Shown piece by piece: positions 21,601 through 30,229 of a DNA stretch of 64,000 nt. A program made the position numbers and the translations under genes. This DNA comes from Noviherbaspirillum aridicola (lineage in GTDB: Bacteria; Pseudomonadota; Gammaproteobacteria; Burkholderiales; Burkholderiaceae_D), in contig NZ_BPMK01000003.1 of NCBI RefSeq assembly GCF_019656455.1, forward strand, positions 273,405 to 337,404. Direction: 5' to 3'. Positions within the stretch are counted from its first letter, which is position 1. Each line of letters begins with the position of its first letter. Below the pieces are notes generated by a model, which worked only from the letters and a program-made list of their open reading frames with translations, was not told the origin of the DNA and did not search any database.

Positions 21601-21852
21601 GAAGCAAAGACAGCGTCCTGCAGTGCGAAGCAAAGCGTAGCAAGTGGAGACAGCAGTCGACCCGAGAGACACACCAGGCCGGGGCAGCAGACCGGCAACC
21701 GGGTCGACATGTAAACCCGAGGGGCTTACACCAAACTGATGGACAGTAGACGAACGTATCGCTCATCTCTGTATTCGCCGCTGACCCTGACTCTGTCGGG
21801 GAAGGCGGCTTTTGCTCTGGAAAACCTGGTGGTTTTCCGTGGTGCGTATTCC
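21601..21852 (+). ncRNA. Candidate structured RNA downstream of nrdB (unrecognised)
   Basis: No coding sequence is convincing. TCGACCCG (21657-21664) pairs with CGGGTCGA (21700-21707), enclosing an inner stem GCCGG/CCGGC (21678-21682 with 21692-21696). GTAA-CCC/GGG-TTAC (21711-21729) can form a second hairpin. GGAAAACC/GGTTTTCC (21819-21838, 4-base loop) forms a third. A strong terminator follows. It could be a 3'-UTR-derived small RNA of nrdB or a stand-alone small RNA; no known family was recognised. Confidence 0.35.
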
Positions 21853-21882
21853 GACGCCGGCATTGTGGCCGGCGTTTTTTTT
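21853..21882 (+). terminator. Strong Rho-independent terminator
   Basis: CGCCGGC (21855-21861) and GCCGGCG (21868-21874) form a GC-rich 7-bp stem, extendable by an A-T pair, followed by eight consecutive Ts. It ends the nrdAB transcript, or the candidate small RNA that follows nrdB. Confidence 0.92.
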
Positions 21883-22151
21883 GGCTGCGAGAACCGCGGC
21901 GCGAACTGAGCGCGCGGCCAGTCCTCCAGCGCCACCGTGGTGCAGCGGCGGACTGACGAAGAGTGACGCAGCCAAATGAGGCTGAAGTGCTGCATGAAGA
22001 GGTGATGCAGCAGTTCAGCTGGTGCCGAATTCATTGTCGCAAGCAGAAGCTTGCTTGTGCCGATGAATAATCCGGACGGCTCATCGCGATGGGACGTGCG
22101 GGTTTCCCAACCTCGTAATTTGAACTTTCTCATCACGTGAAGGAGAAACAA
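21883..22151 (+). other. 269-bp leader region upstream of the histone H1-like gene
   Basis: No gene is evident. An 8-bp inverted repeat TGCTGCAT (21988-21995) and ATGCAGCA (22005-22012) with a 9-base loop lies midway. The last 15 bases before the ATG contain AAGGAGAA, a good ribosome-binding site. The promoter of the histone-like gene should lie here, but no clear -35/-10 pair was identified. Confidence 0.45.
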
Positions 22152-22736
22152 ATGGCAACAGCAAAGAAAGCAGCTGCTAAGAAGCCTGCCGCGAAGAAGG
22201 CAGCCGCAGCGAAGAAGCCGGCCGCGAAGAAGGTCGCAGCCGCCAAGAAGCCGGTAGCGAAGAAGGCCGCAGCTGCCAAGAAGCCGGTAGCGAAGAAGGC
22301 CGCAGCCGCCAAGAAGCCGGTAGCGAAGAAGGCCGCAGCCGCCAAGAAGCCGGCAGCGAAGAAGGTCGCAGCGAAGAAGCCGGTAGCGAAGAAGGCCGTA
22401 GCCGCCAAGAAGCCGGCAGCGAAGAAGGTCGCCGCCAAGAAGGTCGCAGCGAAGAAGCCGGTAGCGAAGAAGGCCGCAGCCGCCAAGAAGCCGGCAGCGA
22501 AGAAGGCCGCAGCTGCCAAGAAGCCGGTAGCGAAGAAAGCCGCCGCCGCCAAGAAGCCTGCAGCGAAGAAGGCCGCCGCCAAGCCGGTAGCCAAGAAAGC
22601 CGCAGCGCCGAAGAAGGCTGCCGCTCCGAAGAAGGCAGCTGCCAAGCCGGCAGCAAAGCCCGCAGCTGCTCCCGCAGCGAAGACCGTGCTGAACCCGGCA
22701 GCGGCCTGGCCGTTCCCGACCGGCACCCGTCCGTAA
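22152..22736 (+). CDS. Histone H1-like nucleoid protein (Lys/Ala/Pro repeats)
   Basis: This 194-residue protein is nearly all A, K, P and V, in 11-residue repeats of the AAKKPVAKKAA kind. It ends NPAAAWPFPTGTRP, a C-terminus typical of Burkholderiales histone H1-like (HctB-type) proteins. It should bind DNA non-specifically through its charge and compact the nucleoid. AAGGAGAA precedes the ATG at 22152. Its opening MATAKK matches that of the SWIB-fusion protein in this window. A terminator follows. Confidence 0.9.
   Translation: MATAKKAAAKKPAAKKAAAAKKPAAKKVAAAKKPVAKKAAAAKKPVAKKAAAAKKPVAKKAAAAKKPAAKKVAAKKPVAKKAVAAKKPAAKKVAAKKVAAKKPVAKKAAAAKKPAAKKAAAAKKPVAKKAAAAKKPAAKKAAAKPVAKKAAAPKKAAAPKKAAAKPAAKPAAAPAAKTVLNPAAAWPFPTGTRP
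22185..22640 (+). repeat. Imperfect 33-bp tandem repeats inside the histone H1-like gene
   Basis: Units such as AAGAAGCCGGTAGCGAAGAA recur about every 33 bases (11 codons) with small substitutions and some shortened units around 22366-22450. The array is in frame and encodes the Lys/Ala/Pro tail. Such repeats change copy number by slippage or recombination, so length may vary between strains. Confidence 0.85.
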
Positions 22737-22778
22737 TCGGCGAGCTTGCTCACGCGCCTGATTAAGTTCAGGCAAAAT

Positions 22779-22816
22779 GCCCGTTGCGTGGCCCCGTGCT
22801 GCACAACGGGCTTTTT
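22779..22816 (+). terminator. Rho-independent terminator after the histone H1-like gene
   Basis: GCCCGTTG (22779-22786) and CAACGGGC (22804-22811) form an 8-bp stem with a 17-base loop, followed by TTTTT. It lies 19 bases before the yggT start, so yggT is either transcribed by read-through or from a promoter overlapping this hairpin. Confidence 0.8.
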
Positions 22817-22834
22817 CTTTGGGAGATCGGAAAC

Positions 22835-23377
22835 GTGCTGAACAGCATACTTACGTTGGTAGTCGACACCGTTGCGGCCATTCTGGGAGGCGTGCTGCTG
22901 CTGCGCTTCTGGATGCAGGTCGTGCGCGTGCGTCCGCCGTCGGCCCTCGGCCAGTTCATCTTTCAGCTGACCGACTGGCTGGTGCGACCGCTGCGTCGGC
23001 TGCTGCCGGGAGTCGGCGGGTATGACTGGGCCAGCCTGATCGCTGCCTTCCTGGTCATCCTGCTCGCGGTCGGCATTCAGCTTGCGCTGTTCATCGGCTT
23101 CTCGGTCGAGCTGCTGGTCCTCATGTCCCTGATCCGATTCTTCGAGTGGGTGTTCTACGGCTTCATGGGCCTGCTCATCATCGAAGCCATCTTCAGCTGG
23201 GTGAATCCGCATGCGCCGCTGGCGCCTTTCATCCGCGCGCTCAACGACCCGCTGCTGCGGCCGCTGCGTAAAGTCGTGCCGCTGATCGGCGGCATCGACC
23301 TGTCGCCGCTGGTTGCCCTGATCCTGCTGCGCATTGCGCTCATGGTGGTGACCTCGCTGATCATGTCGCTGGCATGA
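22835..23377 (+). CDS. yggT: YggT family integral membrane protein
   Basis: This 180-residue protein has two YGGT repeats, each a pair of hydrophobic segments with conserved DWLVRPLRRLLP and NDPLLRPLRKVVP motifs. The function is unknown; relatives are linked to osmotic stress tolerance and cell division factors. The GTG at 22835 (VLNSILTLVVDTV) follows GGGAGATCGG and gives the family N-terminus; an upstream ATG would run through the terminator hairpin. Its stop overlaps the yggU ATG by four bases. Confidence 0.9.
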   Translation: MLNSILTLVVDTVAAILGGVLLLRFWMQVVRVRPPSALGQFIFQLTDWLVRPLRRLLPGVGGYDWASLIAAFLVILLAVGIQLALFIGFSVELLVLMSLIRFFEWVFYGFMGLLIIEAIFSWVNPHAPLAPFIRALNDPLLRPLRKVVPLIGGIDLSPLVALILLRIALMVVTSLIMSLA

Positions 23378-23667
23378 GCTGGTGCAGTGCCGCGGATGGC
23401 GGTCTGCGGATCGCGGTGCAGCTGGCGCCGAACGCGAGGCAGAACGAAATCTGCGGCGTGCATGACGATGCCCTCAGGATCCGGCTGCAGGCGCAGCCGA
23501 TCGAGGGCAGGGCCAATGAGGCGCTGCTGCGATTTCTTGCCGACAGGCTGAGTGTTCCGAAGAGTGCCGTGACGCTGCTGCATGGGCAGACCAGCAAGCG
23601 CAAGGTGGTGCGGGTAGCCGCGCCGCTTTCCGTCGCGGACGCCGAGGGGCGCCTGCTCAGCGGCTGA
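23374..23667 (+). CDS. yggU: DUF167 family protein YggU
   Basis: This 97-residue protein carries the DUF167 signature, LAPNARQNEICGV near the start, then PIEGRANEALLRFLA and LLHGQTSKRKVVRV. It is a small cytoplasmic protein of unknown function, commonly co-encoded with yggT. It overlaps yggT by four bases (ATGA), and its 3' end overlaps the convergent lipoprotein gene by 11 bases. Confidence 0.92.
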   Translation: MSWCSAADGGLRIAVQLAPNARQNEICGVHDDALRIRLQAQPIEGRANEALLRFLADRLSVPKSAVTLLHGQTSKRKVVRVAAPLSVADAEGRLLSG

Positions 23668-24118
23668 TGGTATGGGCGGGGCTGAGACGGGAGATGCCGT
23701 TGGCGGTGGTGACGCGGACGACGTCGCCGACCCGGTAGTTCTCGCCGGGCTCGAGCTGGAAGCTGCGCACTTCGCCACTCTCCAGGCGCACCGTGACGGC
23801 GGTGCTGCCGCTTCTGATCGAGGATTCCTCCGCCCGCTGCCCGGCCATGCTGCCGGCCACGGCGCCGCCGATGCTGGCCACCGTGCTGCCTGTGCCGCTG
23901 CCGATATTGCTGCCGGCGACGCCGCCGAGGATCGCGCCGAGGAAGGAGCCGATGCCGGAGCCGCGCCCGCCCTGGCGCACCACGTCCCGCACCTCGGTCA
24001 CCTGGCCGGTCTGCACCAGCGTCGTTCCCTGGGTGGATGAAGTGACCGGCGCCTCGCGCGAGGCACAGGCGCCAAGCAGTACGGCACAGGCCAGCATGCT
24101 TGCGATCCTGCTTTTCAT
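23657..24118 (-). CDS. Glycine-zipper (SlyB/Pcp-like) outer membrane lipoprotein
   Basis: This 153-residue protein begins with a lipoprotein signal peptide, MKSRIASMLACAVLLGACAS, where LGAC is a lipobox with the lipid-modified cysteine. A glycine-zipper segment (about residues 57-92, with GGVAGSNIGSGTGS) would pack helices in the membrane. A basic-turn beta domain follows (VTVRLESGEVRSFQLEPGEN). It resembles the SlyB/Pcp family of envelope lipoproteins. Gene order suggests it follows the PfkB kinase gene in the same direction, 39 bases away. Confidence 0.85.
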   Translation of the reverse strand: MKSRIASMLACAVLLGACASREAPVTSSTQGTTLVQTGQVTEVRDVVRQGGRGSGIGSFLGAILGGVAGSNIGSGTGSTVASIGGAVAGSMAGQRAEESSIRSGSTAVTVRLESGEVRSFQLEPGENYRVGDVVRVTTANGISRLSPAHTISR

Positions 24119-24157
24119 CCGGTTCCCTCCTTGACTAGCTCCGCCGCGTGCCCGGCA

Positions 24158-25090
24158 TCAGAAGCGATAGCCGAAGGCCGCGTGGAAGCGTTCTTCGATG
24201 TCGGCACGGGTCAGGCTGTGATTCTGCCCGCCCTGATGACTGATCTTGATGGCGCCCATCAGGCTCGCCAGTCGTCCGGTGGTCAGCCAGTCCATGCCGT
24301 TGCTCAGGCCGTAGAGCAGGCCGGCGCGGAAGGCATCGCCGCAGCCCGTCGGGTCAACCGGCTTGTCCACCTGCACGCAGGGGATCTCGATGCGCTCGCC
24401 GCCGGTATGGATGTGCGCGCCTTGCTCGCCGAGGGTGACGATCAGCGCAGTGGTTCGCTGCGCGATCTGCTCCAGCGTGAGCCCGGTTCGCTCCATCAAC
24501 AGTTCGGCCTCGTAATCATTGACCGCCACCCATGTCGCCAGTTCAATGAAGCGCTCCAGCTCGGCGCCATTGAACATCGGCAAACCCTGGCCCGGGTCGA
24601 AGATGAAGGGGATGCCGAGCGATGCGCATTCCTCCGCATGCTGCAGCATGCCGTCGCGGCCGTCGGGCGCGATGATGGCGTTCTTCACCGCGCCGGCCGA
24701 AGCGACCTTGTTCACATGCGAGAAGGACATCGCGCCGGGGTGGAAAGCGGTGATCTGATTGCCCCCCGCGTCGGTGGTGATGAAGGCCTGCGCGGTGAAG
24801 GCCGCATCGATGCCGCGCACGCAGCGGCGCGAAATCCCGAGCGCGTCGAGCCGGTCGAGGTAGGGCTGGGCATCCTGGCCGACGGTGGCCATGATCAGCG
24901 GATCGCCCTCGAGCAGCCTGAGGTTGTACGCGATGTTGCCGGCGCAGCCGCCGAAGTCGCGCCGCATCTCGGGCACCAGGAAGGAGACATTGATCTTGTG
25001 CAGCTGATCGGCCAGCAGCGCGTCGGAGAAGCGGCCCTGGAACAGCATGATCGAATCGTAGGCGAGCGAACCGCAGATAAGGGATGTCAT
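24158..25090 (-). CDS. PfkB-family sugar/nucleoside kinase
   Basis: This 310-residue kinase shows the PfkB N-terminal glycine motif (RRDFGGCAGNIAYNL) and the C-terminal ATP/anion-hole motif DPTGCGDAFRAGLLYGL, with the catalytic aspartate. It is of the adenosine-kinase-like type found in beta-proteobacteria. The substrate cannot be read from sequence; adenosine, ribose or another sugar are possible. It lies downstream of the DUF3426 gene in a leftward series. Confidence 0.85.
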   Translation of the reverse strand: MTSLICGSLAYDSIMLFQGRFSDALLADQLHKINVSFLVPEMRRDFGGCAGNIAYNLRLLEGDPLIMATVGQDAQPYLDRLDALGISRRCVRGIDAAFTAQAFITTDAGGNQITAFHPGAMSFSHVNKVASAGAVKNAIIAPDGRDGMLQHAEECASLGIPFIFDPGQGLPMFNGAELERFIELATWVAVNDYEAELLMERTGLTLEQIAQRTTALIVTLGEQGAHIHTGGERIEIPCVQVDKPVDPTGCGDAFRAGLLYGLSNGMDWLTTGRLASLMGAIKISHQGGQNHSLTRADIEERFHAAFGYRF

Positions 25091-25129
25091 GGTTTTGGTA
25101 TGGGTGGAGAAAGGCGTGGAACGCCGAGT

Positions 25130-26239
25130 TCAGGGATAGAAGACATAGACCCGGTAGCCGGAGGCCTGCACCTGGGACAGCTCGAAATGGATCCTGACCG
25201 ACTGCTCGCTGCGCGCGGCGAAGCCGGCGAGCGGATCGAGGCCTGCGGGCAGGTAGTCGCGCGGGACGAAGACGCGGCGCACCAGCGGCTTTTCATTGAC
25301 GTCGTTGAGCGTCAGCTCGATATACGGCCAGGCTTCGACGGTGCTGCCCTGGTTGCGCAACAGCACGCTCAGCACGAAGCGGTTGCTGTCCGTTCCCTGC
25401 GTCTGCAGTTCGCTTGATTCGATGGAGACGACGTCGATGCGGGCCGGCAGGCCGACCTGGCAGCCGAACAGCCCGCATGCGCTTTCGAGCGCGGGGCGGG
25501 TGGACGGGAAGCGCGCCGCCAGCTGATCGCGGAATGCGACTGCGGTCTGCAGCAGCAGCGCCAGGACCAGCAGGCCGCTGCCGATGCTCATCGCGCTGTG
25601 CGCCATGCGGGAGAGCCGGTGACGCTGGCGCGCCTGGCGCACGAAGTCCGGCTCTTCATACCCGGCGGCGTCGGCCTGGTCGAGCGGATCCGCCTCCTGC
25701 GCCGGCTCGCTCTCGGCGCTGGCGCGCCAGGGTTTGCTCTGCAGGTCGTTGATCGCCTGCTCAACCGGGTCTTCCTCCGTTGCCGGCGGGGCGGGCGGGA
25801 CGTCGGGTGCCGCCGCGTCCTTCGTTTCCTCTGCTGAACCGGCGGCCGACGGCTTCTGCGGCACGTGGGCGAAGTCGAGCAGGGTCATGCGGAGCATCGG
25901 GTTCTCGGGCTGCGCTGCTGGCGCGTCGCCGGCAGCGGCATCGGCGCGCGTCGCAGCCGGACTGCCGTTGAGCAGCGAAGCCAGATCGGTTTCAGTCGCG
26001 GGAGCGGGCGGCGCAACGGTTGCCGCGGCCGATGGCGCGGGCGACGAGGATGGCGGGGCCGAGGCCGGCGCCGGGACGGGTTCCGCCTGGCCGTTGTCGT
26101 CCAGGCGGATCAGGTTTTCAATGCCGTTGAAGATCTGCTTGCAGGCGCCGCAGCGGACCAGTCCGGCACGCAGCTTCAATTGATCGTGCGCGACCCGGAA
26201 TGTCGTCTGGCAATGCGGACACTGGGTTGCGAGCGCCAT
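25130..26239 (-). CDS. Zinc-ribbon, DUF3426 membrane protein
   Basis: This 369-residue protein has an N-terminal MJ0042-type zinc ribbon, CPHCQTTFRV then VRCGACKQIF. A long low-complexity Ala/Pro/Glu linker spans about residues 50-200. One TM segment (about 217-237, IGSGLLVLALLLQTAVAF) precedes a C-terminal DUF3426 domain with VPRDYLPAGLDPLAGF. The topology suggests a cytoplasmic zinc finger and an external domain. The function is unknown. It is conserved immediately after prmA in Burkholderiales. Confidence 0.87.
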   Translation of the reverse strand: MALATQCPHCQTTFRVAHDQLKLRAGLVRCGACKQIFNGIENLIRLDDNGQAEPVPAPASAPPSSSPAPSAAATVAPPAPATETDLASLLNGSPAATRADAAAGDAPAAQPENPMLRMTLLDFAHVPQKPSAAGSAEETKDAAAPDVPPAPPATEEDPVEQAINDLQSKPWRASAESEPAQEADPLDQADAAGYEEPDFVRQARQRHRLSRMAHSAMSIGSGLLVLALLLQTAVAFRDQLAARFPSTRPALESACGLFGCQVGLPARIDVVSIESSELQTQGTDSNRFVLSVLLRNQGSTVEAWPYIELTLNDVNEKPLVRRVFVPRDYLPAGLDPLAGFAARSEQSVRIHFELSQVQASGYRVYVFYP

Positions 26240-26245
26240 GGCAGC

Positions 26246-27166
26246 TTACCGGCTGTCGTCGAGGCCGGCGGTGCCGGACAGGGCGACCCAGCCCTCGTGC
26301 TCCGCCCAGACCGAGAGCGGCAGAAAGGGCGCATAGGCAGCGATCACTTCACCCGCCTGCCGTGCGAGGACGCCCGACAGGACGAGCCGGCCGCCGGGCG
26401 CGACGCGCGAAGACAGCATGGGTGCCATCAGCTTGAGCGGGTTGGACAGGATGTTGGCGACCACCACGTCGAAGCGCGCCGACTGCTTCGCCTGGGCGAA
26501 GTCTTCCGGCAGGTAGTAGTCGATGCGGCAGCGGTTGCGCTCGGCGTTGTAGCGTGCCGATTCGATGGCCTGCGGATCGATGTCGACGCCGCATACCGTG
26601 CCGGCGCCGAGCTTTTCCGCGACCATCGCGAGGATGCCCGAACCGCAGCCGTAGTCGAGCACGGTGGCGCCGGCCGGCGCGTGCTCCTCCAGCCACTCCA
26701 TGCACAGCCGGGTGGTCGGATGGCTGCCGGTGCCGAAGGCAAGGCCCGGGTCCAGCTCCAGCACGAGGGCATCGGGATCGGGCGCTTCGTGCCAGCTGGG
26801 GACGACCCAGATGCGGCGCCCGATATGGATGGGTTCGAACTGCGACTGCGTCACGCGCACCCAGTCCTGCTCGGTGACTTCGCGCAGCGTGAACGCCGGG
26901 ACATCCGGAATGCCGGCGGCCTGCGCCGCGGCGGCGACGATCCCGCCGTGCGCGGCGTCGGCCTCGGCCAGCGCCACCACGCGGCTGCGATCCCATGCGG
27001 CCTCGGTCGGCTCCATGCCGGGCTCGCCGAACAGCGGACGCTCGGCTTCCGTGCCTTCGTCCGCGTCTTCCACCGACACCGACAGCGCGCCCGCTTCCAT
27101 CAGCGCATCGGACAGGGCTTCCGCCTGCTCGCGGGCGACTTCGATGACGATTTCAGTCCAGCTCAT
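26246..27166 (-). CDS. prmA: Ribosomal protein L11 methyltransferase
   Basis: This 306-residue SAM-dependent enzyme trimethylates ribosomal protein L11. An N-terminal recognition domain starts [18 protein letters not shown]. The methyltransferase domain has the SAM motif [22 protein letters not shown] for ribose binding and [10 protein letters not shown] at the catalytic loop. The ATG at 27166 begins two bases after the accC stop, so it is translated with accC. Upstream in-frame codons lie within accC and were ignored. Confidence 0.95.
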   Translation of the reverse strand: MSWTEIVIEVAREQAEALSDALMEAGALSVSVEDADEGTEAERPLFGEPGMEPTEAAWDRSRVVALAEADAAHGGIVAAAAQAAGIPDVPAFTLREVTEQDWVRVTQSQFEPIHIGRRIWVVPSWHEAPDPDALVLELDPGLAFGTGSHPTTRLCMEWLEEHAPAGATVLDYGCGSGILAMVAEKLGAGTVCGVDIDPQAIESARYNAERNRCRIDYYLPEDFAQAKQSARFDVVVANILSNPLKLMAPMLSSRVAPGGRLVLSGVLARQAGEVIAAYAPFLPLSVWAEHEGWVALSGTAGLDDSR

Positions 27167-27168
27167 GA

Positions 27169-28548
27169 TTACTTCTTCACGTTGCCGCTGTCCTTCGGCA
27201 GGTCCGGCTTGTTCGCCAGCTTCTGCTCCAGGTAGTGGATGTTGGTGCCGCCCTCGATGAAGCGCGCGTCGATCATCAGTTCGCGATGCAGCGGGATGTT
27301 GGTGAGGATGCCTTCCACCACCATCTCCGACAGCGCGATCTGCATGCGCTTGATGGCCTGGTCGCGGGTCGCGCCGTAGGCGATCACCTTGCCGACCATG
27401 GAGTCGTAGGTGGGCGGCACGAAGTAGCCGGTATAGGCATGCGAGTCGACGCGGATGCCGGGACCGCCGGGCGGATGCCAGGCGGTGATGCGGCCGGGGG
27501 AGGGCGTGAACTTGAACGGGTCCTCGGCGTTGATCCGGCACTCGATCGCGTGGCCGGACAGCTCGATGTCGCGCTGGCGGAAGCGCAGCTTCTCGCCGGC
27601 GGCGACGCGGATCTGTTCCTGCACGAGGTCGACGCCGGTGATCATCTCGGTCACCGGGTGCTCGACCTGGATACGCGTGTTCATCTCGATGAAGTAGAAC
27701 TCGCCGTTTTCATAGAGGAATTCAAAGGTGCCCGCGCCGCGGTAGCCGATCTTGCGGCAGGCTTCGGCGCAGCGGTCGCCGATGCGCTCGATCAGCTTGC
27801 GGGGAATGCCGGGCGCCGGTGCTTCTTCGATCACTTTCTGGTGGCGGCGTTGCATCGAGCAGTCGCGCTCGCCGAGCCAGATCGCGTTCTTGAATTCGTC
27901 CGCCAGCACCTGGATCTCCACGTGGCGCGGATTCTCCAGGTACTTCTCCATGTAGACCTCGGGGTTGCCGAAGGCGGCGCCCGCCTCGGTCTTGGTCATG
28001 GTCACGGCGTTGAGCAGCGCGGCCTCGGTATGGACCACGCGCATGCCGCGCCCGCCGCCGCCGCCGGCAGCCTTGATGATGACCGGGTAGCCGATCTTGC
28101 GGGCGATGCGGATGATTTCCTTCGGGTCTTCCGGCAGCGCGCCGTCGGAACCGGGCACGCAGGGCACGCCGGCCTTGATCATCGCCTGCTTGGCCGAGAC
28201 CTTGTCGCCCATCATGCGGATCGAGTCGGGGCGAGGGCCGATGAAGACGAAGCCGGATTTTTCGACGCGCTCGGCGAAGTCGGCGTTCTCCGACAGGAAG
28301 CCGTAGCCGGGGTGGATCGCTTCGGCGTCGGTGACTTCGGCGGCGCTGATGATTGCCGGCATGTTCAGGTAGCTCTGCGCGGAGGGCGCGGGGCCGATGC
28401 AGACCGACTCGTCGGCCAGCTTGACGTATTTGGCTTCGCGGTCGGCTTCCGAATGGACGACGACGGTCTTAATGCCCATTTCGCGACAGGCGCGCTGGAT
28501 GCGAAGCGCGATTTCGCCACGATTGGCGATCAGGATTTTTTCGAACAT
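27169..28548 (-). CDS. accC: Acetyl-CoA carboxylase, biotin carboxylase subunit
   Basis: This 459-residue subunit carboxylates the biotin of AccB using ATP and bicarbonate, the first half-reaction of fatty acid synthesis. It begins [20 protein letters not shown]. The ATP-grasp domain has [14 protein letters not shown], and later [14 protein letters not shown] is the catalytic biotin carboxylase motif. The length is typical. It follows accB, as is usual for accBC, and precedes prmA by two bases. Confidence 0.97.
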   Translation of the reverse strand: MFEKILIANRGEIALRIQRACREMGIKTVVVHSEADREAKYVKLADESVCIGPAPSAQSYLNMPAIISAAEVTDAEAIHPGYGFLSENADFAERVEKSGFVFIGPRPDSIRMMGDKVSAKQAMIKAGVPCVPGSDGALPEDPKEIIRIARKIGYPVIIKAAGGGGGRGMRVVHTEAALLNAVTMTKTEAGAAFGNPEVYMEKYLENPRHVEIQVLADEFKNAIWLGERDCSMQRRHQKVIEEAPAPGIPRKLIERIGDRCAEACRKIGYRGAGTFEFLYENGEFYFIEMNTRIQVEHPVTEMITGVDLVQEQIRVAAGEKLRFRQRDIELSGHAIECRINAEDPFKFTPSPGRITAWHPPGGPGIRVDSHAYTGYFVPPTYDSMVGKVIAYGATRDQAIKRMQIALSEMVVEGILTNIPLHRELMIDARFIEGGTNIHYLEQKLANKPDLPKDSGNVKK

Positions 28549-28635
28549 GTTTGGGTGTGATGCTGTGTGCGACGGTTGGAGCAGGACGGGCTATATATAT
28601 AGAAGGGGAGCGCCGGCACCGCCGGCGGCCCGGTC

Positions 28636-29103
28636 CTAGCCGATCACAAACAGCGGTTGGCCGAATTCGACTGGCTGGCCGTTCTCCACCAGGATTTCCT
28701 TGATCACGCCGGCGGCATCGGCATCGATCTCGTTGAGCAGCTTCATCGCTTCGATGATGCACAGGGTGTCGCCCTGCTTGACGGTGGAGCCGACTTCGAC
28801 GAAGGCGGGGTTGCCCGGCGCGGAGGCGCGGTAGAAGGTGCCGACCATCGGCGACTTCACCACATGGCCCTGCGGCTCGGCCGGGGCGGCGGGCGCCGCG
28901 GGGGCTGCCGCCGGTGCGGAAGCGGGCGCGGCGGCCACGGTGGTTTGCGGCATCTGCTGCTGCGGCAGCATGACGAGCTGGTTCTGCGGGGCGCTCGAGG
29001 ATTTGACGATACGGACTTTGCTTTCGCCTTCGGTCACTTCCAGTTCGGCGATGTCTGATTCGGCCACGAGGTCGATCAGCGTCTTCAGTTTTCGTAGATC
29101 CAT
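28636..29103 (-). CDS. accB: Acetyl-CoA carboxylase, biotin carboxyl carrier protein
   Basis: This 155-residue carrier has an N-terminal dimerisation part ([20 protein letters not shown]). An Ala/Pro-rich hinge spans about residues 50-75. The C-terminal biotinyl domain has EAMKLLNEI, where Lys121 is the biotin attachment site. It works with AccC. A promoter with a perfect TATAAT lies about 50 bases upstream. Between accB and accC the 87-bp gap contains a 12-bp palindrome CTATATATATAG (28591-28602). Confidence 0.97.
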   Translation of the reverse strand: MDLRKLKTLIDLVAESDIAELEVTEGESKVRIVKSSSAPQNQLVMLPQQQMPQTTVAAAPASAPAAAPAAPAAPAEPQGHVVKSPMVGTFYRASAPGNPAFVEVGSTVKQGDTLCIIEAMKLLNEIDADAAGVIKEILVENGQPVEFGQPLFVIG

Positions 29104-29153
29104 ATGAAATCCTTCAGTCTTATTAGATTGATACTGCCGTGAGTCGCCACGCG

Positions 29154-29181
29154 ATTATAAGCGTAGGTGGCGAGTTGACGA
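29154..29181 (-). promoter_or_regulatory. Promoter of accBC
   Basis: Read on the minus strand, TCGTCA (29181-29176; four of six matches to TTGACA) is followed by a 16-base spacer and a perfect TATAAT (29159-29154). Transcription would start about 45 bases before the accB ATG. It lies between aroQ and accB. Confidence 0.7.
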
Positions 29182-29184
29182 AAA

Positions 29185-29622
29185 TTAGAGCCGGTTCAGC
29201 GCGAAATCGATGGCCAGCCGATACCCGTCCACGCCCAGGCCGCAGACGACTCCGACTGCCGCGGCCGACAGATAGGAGTGATGGCGGAATGGCTCGCGCT
29301 GATGGATATTGGAGATATGCACTTCGATGAAGCGGATCGCCACGCCCGTCAGCGCATCGCGCAGCGCGACGCTGGTATGCGTGAGCCCGCCCGGGTTGAT
29401 GATGATCGCGTCCACCGCCTCGGATCGGGCGGCGTGGATGCGGTCGATCAGCGCGCCTTCATGATTGCTCTGGAAAGCGGTCAGGCGGGCGCCGGCTTCG
29501 GCGGCCTGCGCGGCCGCCGCCTTCTCCACATCGGCCAGAGTGGTCGTTCCATAGACTTCCGGCTCGCGGGTTCCCAGCAGATTGAGGTTGGGGCCGTTGA
29601 GCAGGAGGATGTTTTTTGCCAT
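29185..29622 (-). CDS. aroQ: 3-dehydroquinate dehydratase, type II
   Basis: This 145-residue enzyme performs the third step of the shikimate pathway. It contains the type II signature [20 protein letters not shown], cut here to NGPNLNLLG, with the essential arginine and tyrosine nearby (EVYG). The catalytic histidine motif is [19 protein letters not shown], here shown only as [11 protein letters not shown]. The start at 29622 follows CATCTCC poorly but gives the family N-terminus. It lies upstream of accBC and downstream of a TlpA-like gene. Confidence 0.95.
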   Translation of the reverse strand: MAKNILLLNGPNLNLLGTREPEVYGTTTLADVEKAAAAQAAEAGARLTAFQSNHEGALIDRIHAARSEAVDAIIINPGGLTHTSVALRDALTGVAIRFIEVHISNIHQREPFRHHSYLSAAAVGVVCGLGVDGYRLAIDFALNRL

Positions 29623-29707
29623 GGAGATGCAACTCCGTTTGACGAGGATGGCGCATTTTGCCGCCGAATCATACTTTCTGGCAAGGACAAAAGATGTTCC
29701 GGCCTTG

Positions 29708-30229
29708 TTACAGGGCGGCAAGGTCGGTTTTCAGTTCGTCCATCTTCAGGCGGCCGATATAGGTCTTCTTTACCTGTCCCTGCCGGTCGATCAATACGGT
29801 GTAGGGCAGCCCGCCGGCCTGGTTGCCGAAGCGCCGCGACAGCTCCGTGCCCGACATGCCGCCTGCATAAAGCGGATAGCTGATTTTGTACTTGGTTCCA
29901 AATTCGGCGATGTTCGACGGAGAATCGATGCCGATGCCGAGGATCTGGATGCCGCGGCCTCCGACTTCCTGCTGCAGCGCCGACAGCTCCGGCATCTCGT
30001 CGACGCAGGGCGCGCACCAGGTCGCCCAGAAGTTGACGACCAGCGGCCGGTCTTTCCATTGCGACAAGGGCTGGGGCTGGCCGCTGGCGTCGTTCAGGGT
30101 CTGGGTCAGCAGGGTCTGTACCGCCGACGACTCGGCCGGTGCCGGCGCGGTCTGCCGATGGCCCAGCCAGATGCCGAGCCCGGCGAACAGCAGCGCGACC
30201 GCTGCAAAAACGGCAATCTTCCCCTTCAT
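29708..30229 (-). CDS. TlpA/ResA-like membrane-anchored thiol-disulfide oxidoreductase
   Basis: This 173-residue protein has an N-terminal signal anchor (residues 4-24, [18 protein letters not shown]). A thioredoxin fold with the active-site motif WCAPC follows, and PLVVNFWAT precedes it. [14 protein letters not shown] contains the cis-proline region. It should act in the periplasm, probably reducing disulfides or helping cytochrome maturation as TlpA/ResA proteins do. Its start overlaps the stop of the upstream gene by four bases. Confidence 0.9.
   Translation of the reverse strand: MKGKIAVFAAVALLFAGLGIWLGHRQTAPAPAESSAVQTLLTQTLNDASGQPQPLSQWKDRPLVVNFWATWCAPCVDEMPELSALQQEVGGRGIQILGIGIDSPSNIAEFGTKYKISYPLYAGGMSGTELSRRFGNQAGGLPYTVLIDRQGQVKKTYIGRLKMDELKTDLAAL

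Noticed and set aside
22185..22640. Regular 33-bp units resembling a CRISPR array
   Set aside because: The units are contiguous with no unique spacers, are in frame, and encode a histone-like tail; no cas genes are nearby.
22133..23212. Long minus-strand open frame across the histone H1-like gene and yggT
   Set aside because: Its middle is a phenylalanine/alanine repeat produced by the reverse complement of the Lys/Ala repeats.
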